In this document: piece by piece, positions 1 to 6,248 of the stretch
How positions within the stretch are numbered: position 1 is the first letter of the stretch
How the letters are laid out: each line of letters begins with the position of its first letter
DNA from: JBOGGX01 sp050744245
GTDB taxonomy: Bacteria > Actinomycetota > Acidimicrobiia > Acidimicrobiales > JBOGGX01
DNA: 11,206 nt
Assembly (NCBI GenBank): GCA_050744245.1
Contig: JBOGGX010000309.1
Location: 1 to 11,206, forward strand
Direction of reading: 5' to 3'
Position numbers and translations under genes: made by a program
Notes under the pieces: generated by a model
The model's input: the letters and a program-made list of their open reading frames with translations, nothing else
The model's database searches: none
Told to the model about the DNA's origin: nothing

Positions 1-135
1 GGCCGGGCCGACGGCCTGGTCGCAGGGGTCGAGCAGGCGGCGGCGGCCATCGACGATGGCCGGGCCGCGGCGGCCCTCGACCGGCTGGTGGCCGCATCCA
101 CCGCGGTGCCCGCCCCGCAAATCACAGAGGTGTAA
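1..135 (+). CDS. trpD: Anthranilate phosphoribosyltransferase, C-terminal fragment
   Basis: Frame 1 is open from the window edge to the TAA at 133-135 and encodes 44 residues, beginning GRADGLVAGVEQAAAAIDDG and ending in ITEV. The pattern of a helix ending 'A..I..G.A...L..LV..S' is the usual C-terminal helix of TrpD. TrpD transfers a phosphoribosyl group from PRPP to anthranilate, the second step of tryptophan synthesis in the cytosol. Only the last helix is visible, so the catalytic glycine-rich loop cannot be checked, and a related NP-II-type phosphoribosyltransferase is possible. The stop lies 1 nt before the presumed TTG start of the thymidine kinase remnant, so the two were probably co-transcribed. 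Confidence 0.62.
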   Translation, partial: GRADGLVAGVEQAAAAIDDGRAAAALDRLVAASTAVPAPQITEV

Positions 136-136
136 C

Positions 137-776
137 TTGCCGTCCGGGGCCAGACTCCGCTTCGCCTACGGCACCATGGGCTCGGACAAGAGCACCATGG
201 CCTCCAGATCCACCACAACCTGTCGAGCCGGGGGCTGAAGGGTCTGCTCTGCACCCAGCACGACCGGCAGGGGGCCCAGGTGTCGAGCCGGCTGGGGGTG
301 AGCGCCAAGGCGGTCGACGTCGGACCCAGGCTCGACCTCTACGAGCTGGCCGCCGGCTTCGCCCGCCGGCACGGCATCATCGATTACCTGGTGTGCGACG
401 AGGCCCAGTTCTACGAACCGGAGCAGGTCGACAGCTCGCAGTGGTGGTCGACCGGCTCGACGCCGACGTCTGCGCCTCCGGCCTGCTCACCGACTTCCGG
501 GGCCCGCTGTTCCCCGGCAGCGCCCGGTTCATGGAGCTGGCCGACAAGCGCCAGGAGCTCCAGGTCGAGGCCAGGTGCTGGTGCGGCAGCCGGGCCACGA
601 TGAACGCCCGCCTGGTCGACGGCCGGGTGGTCTACGACGGTGCGGTGGTGGCCATCGGCGACACCAGCGGCCAGGGCGAGGTCGCCTACGAGCTGCTGTG
701 TCGCCGCCACTGGCGCAGCGGCGAGACCGGCCGGCTGCTCCAGATCCCCAACTTCGGGTCCTTATCGCGCCGATAG
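137..776 (+). pseudogene. tdk: Thymidine kinase (type II) with two frameshifts and a damaged P-loop
   Basis: Thymidine kinase phosphorylates thymidine to dTMP in the salvage pathway. Three frames joined give a full-length type II enzyme. Frame 2 (from TTG 137) encodes LRFAYGTMGSDKSTMA. Frame 1 (from about 202) encodes LQIHHNLSSRGLKGLL through the catalytic CDEAQFY to EPEQVD. Frame 3 (from about 432) encodes QLAVVVDRL, the lasso-like GLLTDFRGPLFPGS and a zinc site CWCG...CRRH. Each break is explained by one missing C (near 202, GCC-CTC to GCCTC; near 432, GAC-CAG to GACAG). The P-loop is also altered: family members have SGKS, here it is SDKS, which should prevent ATP binding. Independent loss of reading frame and of a key glycine argues for a real pseudogene rather than sequencing error alone. 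The TTG start is uncertain because no clear ribosome-binding site precedes it. The stop codon TAG (774-776) sits at the loop of a strong hairpin. Confidence 0.85.
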
Positions 777-786
777 GCGCGATAAG
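761..786. terminator. Perfect 11-bp hairpin at the end of tdk
   Basis: CTTATCGCGCC (761-771) and GGCGCGATAAG (776-786) are exact reverse complements around the 4-nt loop GATA. Beyond one C-C mismatch, GGGT (756-759) pairs with ACCC (788-791), extending the stem. The tdk stop codon TAG overlaps the loop. It is probably a transcription barrier between tdk and the transporter gene. No U-run follows, so it is not a textbook intrinsic terminator. A REP-like repeat is the alternative. Confidence 0.45.
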
Positions 787-804
787 CACCCCACATTCGG
801 GGTG
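787..804. repeat. Second small hairpin downstream of tdk
   Basis: CACCCC (787-792) pairs with GGGGTG (799-804) around a 6-nt loop, directly abutting the larger hairpin. Its left arm overlaps the extension of the first stem, so the two folds could compete. The function is unknown. It may add to termination, and it could be chance in GC-rich DNA. Confidence 0.3.
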
Positions 805-923
805 GGGGCGGCCGGGTGAAGGGGCATGTGAACGCTCGCACGACGTGTCGGAAGTCATAGCGACCTGCGCCGGTTGCTCAGTTAGCCTCGTTTGATTCGG
901 GCCGTTGTGCCGCGGGCGACCTC

Positions 924-932
924 GAGGAGGAA
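924..932 (+). promoter_or_regulatory. Ribosome-binding site deciding the MMPL start
   Basis: GAGGAGGAA is an almost ideal Shine-Dalgarno match. It lies 4-5 nt before GTG 935 and selects that start over the in-frame TTG at 905, which has no such site. Translation from 935 also gives the usual MMPL N-terminus (MFRRLGDWCFGRRK). No convincing -35/-10 pair was found in the 777-923 stretch; TAGCCT at 883-888 is the only weak -10 candidate. Confidence 0.7.
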
Positions 933-934
933 GT

Positions 935-3241
935 GTGTTCCGTCGACTTGGTGACTGGTGTTTCGGGCGACGGAAGACCGTCGTACTCCTCTGGGTGGTC
1001 GGTGTCGTGGTTGCCGGTGGGATCCTCGGCGCGGTGGGCGGGAACACGCGCGACGAGTTCACGCTGCCGGACGTCGAGAGCAAGACCGGGCTCGACATCC
1101 TCGAGAACGACTTCCCGGGCCAGGGGGCCGGGCAGGCGGGTTCGATCGTCTTCCGCGCCGAGCAGGGCGTCACCGATCCCGAAGTCCAGGGGGAGATGGC
1201 GACCTTCCTGGCCGAGATCGACGAGATCGACGAGGTCACCGTCAACAGCCCCTACGACGAGGCCAACCAGGGTCAGATCTCCCAGGATGGCCTGATCGCG
1301 TTCGCCACCATCGATCTGCCGAGCGAGATCACGTTCGAGGAGGCGCTCGTCATCCGGGAGGACATCGACGCGGCGATGCCCGAGATCGACGGCGTTCGGA
1401 TCGAGATCGGCGGCTCCATCTTCGCCGAGTTCGAAGTGCCGTCGTCCGAGGCCCTCGGCCTCGGCTTCGCCATCGTGATCCTCATCCTCGCCTTCGGTTC
1501 GGTGCTCGCCATGGGCCTGCCGGTCGGCGTCGCCCTGGCCGGCATCGCCGCCGGCTCGATCCTGGGCGGTCTGCTCAGCAACCTCATCGTCATGCCGACC
1601 TTCGCCAACACCATCGGCGTGATGATCGGCCTCGGCGTGGGCATCGACTACGCCCTGTTCATCGTCACCCGGTTCCGGGAGAACCTCCACCACGGCCACA
1701 ACGTCGAAGCCTCGACCGTGATCGCCATGGACACCGCCGGCCGGGCCGTGACCTTCGCCGGCATCACCGTGGTCATCTCGCTCATGGGCATGCTGATCAT
1801 GCAGCTCCCGTTCGTGTCCGGGCTGGCCATCGGCGCCGCGGTCGTCGTGCTCATGACCCTCATCGCCTCGCTCACCCTGCTGCCGGCGCTCCTCGGGTTC
1901 GTCGGCGAGCGGGTCGAGATCACCCGCTGGCGCGGCCTCATCGGCGCCGCGTTCATCGCCCTGGCTCTGATCGGGGCGGGCGCCGGCTTCCCCCCGGTGA
2001 GCCTCATCGGCGCGGTCGGAGCGCTCGTCGTGTTGCTCGCCGGCTTCGCGTTCAAGCCGCTGCGCCAGGCCGTCCCCCGGCGCGAGCGGAAGCCGCTCCG
2101 CGAGACACCCTCGTATCGGTGGAGCCGCCTCATCCAGCATCACCCGTGGCTGGCCGTGCTCGTCGGCGTCGTCGTCCTCGGTGTGCTCGCCCTGCCCGTG
2201 TTCGGGCTGCGGCTGGGCTTCTCCGACGAGGGCAACTACCCGGAGGGGACCACCACCCGCCAGGCTTACGACCTCCTGGCCGAGGGGTTCGGGCCGGGCT
2301 TCAACGGGCCGCTGATGGTCGTCACCGAGGTGCCGAGCGAGAGCGACGCCGCCGCGCTCGACGATGTCGGCGACGCCATCGCCGCCGACCCGGGCGTGGC
2401 CTTCGTGAGCCCGGCGTTCCCGAACGACCCGGAGGCGCCGACGGCGGCGCTGTGGCGGGTCATCCCCACGACCGCTCCCCAGGACTCGGGCACCACGCGA
2501 CTGGTTGATCGGCTCCGCGACGAGGTGATACCTGCGGCCGAGGAGGGCACCGGGCTCGAGATGGCGGTGACCGGGTCGGTTGCCATCGGCGTCGACTTCT
2601 CCGACTACCTGGCCCAGCGGCTCCCGTGGTTCTTCGCGGCCGTGCTCGGCCTCTCGTTCGTGCTGCTGATGGTCGTGTTCCGTTCGCTGCTGGTGCCGCT
2701 CAAGGCGGTGGTGATGAACCTGCTGTCGATCGGGGCGGCGTACGGCGTCGTGGTCGCCGTCTTCCAGTGGGGTTGGGGCGGCGGCCTGCTCGGAATCGCC
2801 GGGGCACCGATCGAGCCGTTCGTGCCGATGATGCTGTTCGCCATCGTGTTCGGCCTGTCGATGGACTACGAGGTCTTCCTGCTGTCCCGGGTCAAGGAGG
2901 AATGGGACCGCACCGGCGACAGCCACCTCTCGGTGGCCGACGGCCTGGCCGCCACCGCCCGGGTCATCACCGCCGCCGCCCTCATCATGGTGTTCGTCTT
3001 CGGCAGCTTCATCTTCGAGTCGGACAGGATCGTCAAGCTGTTCGGTGTCGGCCTGGCGATGGCCGTCCTCATCGACGCCACCGTCGTCCGCCTGCTGCTC
3101 GTGCCGGCGACGATGGAGCTGCTCGGCGACCGCAACTGGTGGCTGCCTCGCCGGCTCGACCGCATCATGCCTCGCATCAACGTCGAGGCCTCGCCCGAGG
3201 TGGAGGACGAGGTCGAGCGCGAGCTCGAACCGGTCGGCTGA
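935..3241 (+). CDS. MMPL-family RND transporter
   Basis: This 768-residue inner-membrane protein is of the MMPL/RND type, which export lipids or hydrophobic compounds using the proton gradient. The N-terminus has basic residues then a membrane helix (about 15-35). A periplasmic-type domain follows (about 36-165), then a helix bundle (about 172-325) carrying IGLGVGIDY with D238/Y239, the family's proton-relay motif. An extra hydrophobic pair and a basic linker span about 333-385. The second half repeats the plan: a helix (about 405-425), an external domain (about 426-560) and a bundle (about 565-725) with FGLSMDY (D644/Y645). The tail (about 746-768) is acidic. Both DY pairs and the doubled architecture are intact and the length is typical, so this should be functional. 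The substrate cannot be deduced. It stands alone after the tdk hairpin, with a same-frame PAP2 gene 48 nt downstream. Confidence 0.93.
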   Translation: MFRRLGDWCFGRRKTVVLLWVVGVVVAGGILGAVGGNTRDEFTLPDVESKTGLDILENDFPGQGAGQAGSIVFRAEQGVTDPEVQGEMATFLAEIDEIDEVTVNSPYDEANQGQISQDGLIAFATIDLPSEITFEEALVIREDIDAAMPEIDGVRIEIGGSIFAEFEVPSSEALGLGFAIVILILAFGSVLAMGLPVGVALAGIAAGSILGGLLSNLIVMPTFANTIGVMIGLGVGIDYALFIVTRFRENLHHGHNVEASTVIAMDTAGRAVTFAGITVVISLMGMLIMQLPFVSGLAIGAAVVVLMTLIASLTLLPALLGFVGERVEITRWRGLIGAAFIALALIGAGAGFPPVSLIGAVGALVVLLAGFAFKPLRQAVPRRERKPLRETPSYRWSRLIQHHPWLAVLVGVVVLGVLALPVFGLRLGFSDEGNYPEGTTTRQAYDLLAEGFGPGFNGPLMVVTEVPSESDAAALDDVGDAIAADPGVAFVSPAFPNDPEAPTAALWRVIPTTAPQDSGTTRLVDRLRDEVIPAAEEGTGLEMAVTGSVAIGVDFSDYLAQRLPWFFAAVLGLSFVLLMVVFRSLLVPLKAVVMNLLSIGAAYGVVVAVFQWGWGGGLLGIAGAPIEPFVPMMLFAIVFGLSMDYEVFLLSRVKEEWDRTGDSHLSVADGLAATARVITAAALIMVFVFGSFIFESDRIVKLFGVGLAMAVLIDATVVRLLLVPATMELLGDRNWWLPRRLDRIMPRINVEASPEVEDEVERELEPVG

Positions 3242-3258
3242 GCCGGCTGGGCGGCTAG

Positions 3259-3275
3259 GTGGCGGCGGCCGCCAC
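3259..3275. repeat. Hairpin between the MMPL and PAP2 genes
   Basis: GTGGCGG (3259-3265) pairs with CCGCCAC (3269-3275) around a 3-nt loop, 18 nt after the MMPL stop and 14 nt before the PAP2 start. It lacks a U-run. It could lower read-through from the transporter gene or hide the PAP2 start region, which has no visible ribosome-binding site. Its GC-only stem makes chance plausible. Confidence 0.3.
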
Positions 3276-3289
3276 TGATCCTGACGCTG

Positions 3290-3799
3290 GTGATCAAGGC
3301 CGACCCGATCGACCCGGCGGTTCAGGGTGTCGACGACGCCTGGCTCGACCTCATGCTCGCCCTCCGGTCGGAGGCCGGCGTCGAGGTGGCCAGGCTCGTC
3401 AGCCCGTTCGGGAACGCCTACCTGTTGTGGCCCCTGCGGTTCGTGGCCGGCGCCATCCTGGCCTGGCGCCGTCAGTGGCTCCAGCTGTCCGCCTTCGTGC
3501 TCGCCGTGTTCTCCTCCGAGCTCTTCATCGGCCCGTTGAGGTCGTGGGTCGGACGCCCCCGCCCGCCGGATCCCCTGGTGCTCACGACGTCGGACGCCTA
3601 CCCGTCCGGGCACGCCATCGCCGCCGCCGTCACTTCGCGTACCTACCTGTCGGCCCATTGGTTGACCGACGTCATCGGCGGCTGCTGCTTCGGCGTCGCC
3701 CTGGCCGTCGTGTGGCCGGCGCCCTTCGAGCTCATCCGGGCCCAGCAGGCGCTCCGTGCCAGCCCACCCACTGCAGATACCGTCGAGCCGAGCGGGTGA
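3290..3799 (+). CDS. PAP2-family phosphatase with internal deletion
   Basis: This 169-residue membrane protein is related to type 2 phosphatidic acid phosphatases, which remove phosphate from lipid phosphates or diphosphates at the membrane face. All three signature motifs are present: R84-x6-R91-P92 (first motif, with R in place of the common K), P105-S-G-H108, and S116-R117-x5-H123-x3-D127. The distance from H108 to R117 is only 9 residues. In the family this interval is usually several tens of residues and holds two membrane helices, so about 35-45 residues seem to have been lost in frame near 3632-3640. With the helices gone the active-site halves may not fold together. GTG 3290 is the first start after the MMPL stop in this frame, and no ribosome-binding site is seen. 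The 3' end overlaps the convergent MBL gene by 68 bp. Confidence 0.75.
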   Translation: MIKADPIDPAVQGVDDAWLDLMLALRSEAGVEVARLVSPFGNAYLLWPLRFVAGAILAWRRQWLQLSAFVLAVFSSELFIGPLRSWVGRPRPPDPLVLTTSDAYPSGHAIAAAVTSRTYLSAHWLTDVIGGCCFGVALAVVWPAPFELIRAQQALRASPPTADTVEPSG

Positions 3800-4631
3800 C
3801 GACGGCGGGGCCGTCGTCGTCGACGATCCGGCCCCACCAGGCGCCGTAGATGCGCCGGAAGGCGAAGGGCTCGATGAGTCGCAGGGCCCGTTCGATCGTC
3901 GCCGGGTGCTCGGGGATGAGGTTGGGGTAGCTGCGCATGAAGCTGACCCAGCGACGGTCCATCACCACTTGCAGGATGTCGCCGCTCAGCAGGGCGCCGG
4001 CCCCGTCATCGCCGTCGGCCCAGTGGAGCACGGTGCCGCCGGCGAAGTGGATGCCGCAGTGGATGAGCGTGAGGCCGGGGCCCAGCTCGAGGGTGTCGCC
4101 CGACCACAGCTCGACGCAGGGGTCAGGACGGGTAATCCACTCCCGGTCGTGTTCGTGGACGTAGACGGGAACGCCGCCCAGGGCTCGGCTCCACTCGACA
4201 AGCACGCCGTAGTAGTGGGGATGGGAGATGGCGATGGCGACGATGCCGCCCCGGCCATTGACGAAGTCGACCGTCTCGTCGTCGACGAGCGAGATGCAGT
4301 CCCACAGAACGTTGCCCTGGTTGGCGTTCTTGTTTGCCCGCTCGACCAGCAGGGCCCGCTGGCCGATGGCGAAACCGGGCACGGTGCCAATGCCCCACAG
4401 CCCGGGTCCCTCCTCGTCGACCCGGTTGCGATGATCGAGGCGCAGCTCGCTCAGGCTGGTCCAGCGCTGGCCCTCCCACCCGACGTACTGGCGCTCGTCA
4501 TCGCAGATGCGGCAATGGTCCGGGTCGAAGATGTCCGATCCGTACTGTACGCCGCAGGTGGCACAGATCGGCTGAGCATCGTCATCGACGGTCACGCTCC
4601 ACCGTAAACCCGGCACCCATTCTCGACGCAT
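3732..4631 (-). CDS. MBL-fold metallo-hydrolase with N-terminal zinc-ribbon-like segment
   Basis: The 299-residue protein resembles a family of cytosolic MBL-fold hydrolases. It opens with CATC (C23, C26) and CRIC (C40, C43), a likely zinc ribbon. The metal site follows: SHPHYYG (H137, H139), H191-CGI-H195 and SGD (D218). The usual HxHxDH is replaced by HPHYYG, so the acidic and third-histidine ligands of one metal site are missing. This matches the subfamily as I recall it, and suggests altered chemistry rather than damage. The C-terminus has PNLIP and YGAWWG segments typical of that subfamily. Its substrate is unknown. ATG 4631 gives the longest form, but this codon lies inside a hairpin (4623-4663) and has no ribosome-binding site. 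In-frame GTG codons at 4616 and 4595 are alternatives that keep all motifs. Confidence 0.85.
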   Translation of the reverse strand: MRREWVPGLRWSVTVDDDAQPICATCGVQYGSDIFDPDHCRICDDERQYVGWEGQRWTSLSELRLDHRNRVDEEGPGLWGIGTVPGFAIGQRALLVERANKNANQGNVLWDCISLVDDETVDFVNGRGGIVAIAISHPHYYGVLVEWSRALGGVPVYVHEHDREWITRPDPCVELWSGDTLELGPGLTLIHCGIHFAGGTVLHWADGDDGAGALLSGDILQVVMDRRWVSFMRSYPNLIPEHPATIERALRLIEPFAFRRIYGAWWGRIVDDDGPAVVTRSARRYLQWVGWHGAPAGPG

Positions 4632-4663
4632 CTCGCGCCGCCAGGCGGCGCGTCGTGCGTCGA
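4623..4663 (-). terminator. Large two-tier hairpin after the HAF-repeat gene
   Basis: Outer arms TCGACGCA (4623-4630) and TGCGTCGA (4656-4663) are perfect. After 3-nt mismatched bulges, inner arms CGCGCCGCC (4634-4642) and GGCGGCGCG (4644-4652) are also perfect around A4643. It begins 8 nt past the HAF-gene stop on the minus strand and probably ends that operon or attenuates entry into the MBL gene. No U-run follows. It contains the upstream-most possible ATG (4631) of the MBL gene. Confidence 0.6.
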
Positions 4664-4670
4664 GTTGTCG

Positions 4671-5867
4671 TCAACGCCTCCTGGTCGGGGTGGCGACGAA
4701 GGCGACGAGCTCACCCGTCTCGGCGTTGCGGGCCTGGCCGGTGATCACGCCGGCGTCGTTGATGTCGTTGGCGTAGTCGAGGTGGCCGTCGTAGCCGGGA
4801 GCAGCCGTGTTGAGATCGGTCATGACGTCGTCCCGCCAGATGACGGCACGGGTCCCGGCGGTTCCCCGCGAGAGCCCGACGACGTCGCCCCGATCGTTGA
4901 GGCCAAGGGCCTGGCTGCGGACGTCACCCGGCAGCATGCCGAGCGGCCGGATGCCGTGCCGCTCGGTCCAGATGAACGCCTCCTCGTTGAACCGGTCGGC
5001 TTCGGTGCCCGCCTGGTTGGCGAAGCCGACGACGACGCCCCGGTGATTGATGGCCATCGGGGTGTTCCACGCGTCGCCGCCCAGGTCGCCGATCTCGATG
5101 ACGTCGCCGTCCTCCCACATCACGGCGTGGCGGGCGCTGAAACCGCCCACGGCGTTGGCGCAGGTGCCGGAGATCCCGACGACCTGGCCTCGGTCGTTGA
5201 TCGCGGTGGCCGCGCTGGCCGTGTCGTCGCCGGGCAGCGGGGGGAGCGCGGTGATCCGGTCCCGGCGGATGTCCCAGAGCGCGGCGTGGAACCCGAGGAC
5301 CTGGGGGGAGTTGCATGTCGGATCCTCGTCGGCGGTCTCGGCCCAGCCGACCACCTGGCCGCGATTGTTCGCCCCGGCGGCGAACCCGTGGGTGCCGCCG
5401 TGCGTGGGCAGCGGCCGCATCGTGCCTCGCTCCCACACGAAGCCGCGACACACGTGGTCGGTGTCGGTGGGGAACAGCCACCCACAGCTCCAGATCTCGC
5501 GTCTGGGGTCGATGTCGGCGGTCTCCGCGATCCCGACGAGGATCCCTCGCTCGTTCTCGACCGGCCACAGCACTGCGCTGTTCGGCCCACCCAGCGTGAG
5601 CAGATCGAGCGCACGTCCGTGGCGCCACAGGGTGGCGTGGGTGATGCCCTCCTCGCCCGGGTTGGAGAACCCAGCGACCCAGCCCCGGTCGTTGATGCTG
5701 CTGCCGCCGCTCGGGGCTCCGCCGAGCGATCCCAGCTCGACCACCTCGTACACGGGTGTCCTGGGCCGGCTTTCGGCCCGGACGGGGACGGTGGCGCCGA
5801 TGGCGATGACCATCGGGATGGCCAGGGCGCCGCGGAGAACGGCGGCTCGGGCGCGGAACGTTGTCAT
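4671..5867 (-). CDS. Secreted HAF-repeat protein
   Basis: The 398-residue protein starts with a signal peptide: MTTFRARAAVLRG, a hydrophobic core (about 14-27) and a probable cleavage near 31. The rest is about seven repeats of the HAF type, each with an (I/L)NDRGxVVG turn followed by a (H/R)A(x)(I/L)W segment and an 'LxxLGG/LPGD' end. The turns centre on N59, N105, N168, N224, N274, N324 and N370, spaced 46-63 residues, and a beta-propeller-like fold is likely. The role of HAF proteins is not known; they are exported and may bind partners or surfaces. The start ATG 5867 has a good ribosome-binding site (GAGGAG, 6 nt away) that lies within the end of the NTF2-like gene, only 3 nt upstream. 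That makes co-translation likely. Its presence after DNA-repair genes is unexpected. Confidence 0.85.
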   Translation of the reverse strand: MTTFRARAAVLRGALAIPMVIAIGATVPVRAESRPRTPVYEVVELGSLGGAPSGGSSINDRGWVAGFSNPGEEGITHATLWRHGRALDLLTLGGPNSAVLWPVENERGILVGIAETADIDPRREIWSCGWLFPTDTDHVCRGFVWERGTMRPLPTHGGTHGFAAGANNRGQVVGWAETADEDPTCNSPQVLGFHAALWDIRRDRITALPPLPGDDTASAATAINDRGQVVGISGTCANAVGGFSARHAVMWEDGDVIEIGDLGGDAWNTPMAINHRGVVVGFANQAGTEADRFNEEAFIWTERHGIRPLGMLPGDVRSQALGLNDRGDVVGLSRGTAGTRAVIWRDDVMTDLNTAAPGYDGHLDYANDINDAGVITGQARNAETGELVAFVATPTRRR

Positions 5868-5870
5868 GCT

Positions 5871-6242
5871 TCACTCCTCGATCGGCGGAGCCCCGGCCGG
5901 CCGCAGCGGCCAGACGCAGGCGTGGACACAGCGCCAGCCGTGGTCGCGGCGCTCGTAGGTGTCGACGTACCGGCTGAAGGTGCCGGGTCTCGACGAGGTG
6001 CGGGCCGAGACGACGGCCACATCACCCGCGACGTGGATGTGGACCTGGTCGATGTCAAGCCCGGGAACGGGCTTGCCGTCGAGCCCGGCGATGTAGCGGT
6101 TCATCGGCCACACCTCACCGGTCGCCCCGTCGAGGTAGGAGAAGTCGACGGCCAGCACGGGCATGAGCCGATCCCACGAGCCCTGGCGGAAGGCTTCGAT
6201 GAATTGCCGGTTCAGCTCGGTCAGCGCGGTGACGTCGTACAT
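5871..6242 (-). CDS. NTF2-like (SnoaL/DUF4440-type) protein
   Basis: This small 123-residue cytosolic protein has the NTF2-like pattern. An N-terminal helix (LTELNRQFIEAFRQGSWDRL, about 7-26) is followed by a short DFSYLDG segment. Alternating strands then include VHIHVAGDVAVVSART and a final 'RYVDTYERRDHGWRCVHACVW' sheet edge. Such cone-shaped proteins include ketosteroid-isomerase-like enzymes and many ligand-binding proteins, so the fold does not give the function. It begins 6 nt after the stop of the Ada/AlkA-type gene and ends 3 nt before the HAF gene, so it is the middle of a tight three-gene unit. No strong ribosome-binding site precedes ATG 6242. GGCGG close to the start is the only candidate. 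Confidence 0.8.
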   Translation of the reverse strand: MYDVTALTELNRQFIEAFRQGSWDRLMPVLAVDFSYLDGATGEVWPMNRYIAGLDGKPVPGLDIDQVHIHVAGDVAVVSARTSSRPGTFSRYVDTYERRDHGWRCVHACVWPLRPAGAPPIEE

Positions 6243-6248
6243 GGCCGC

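Noticed and set aside
878..3658. 926-codon minus-strand open frame opposite the MMPL gene
   Set aside because: The product is rich in His, Asp, Glu, Gly and Arg without domains, typical of a GC-rich shadow. The plus-strand MMPL frame has clear membrane helices and DY motifs.
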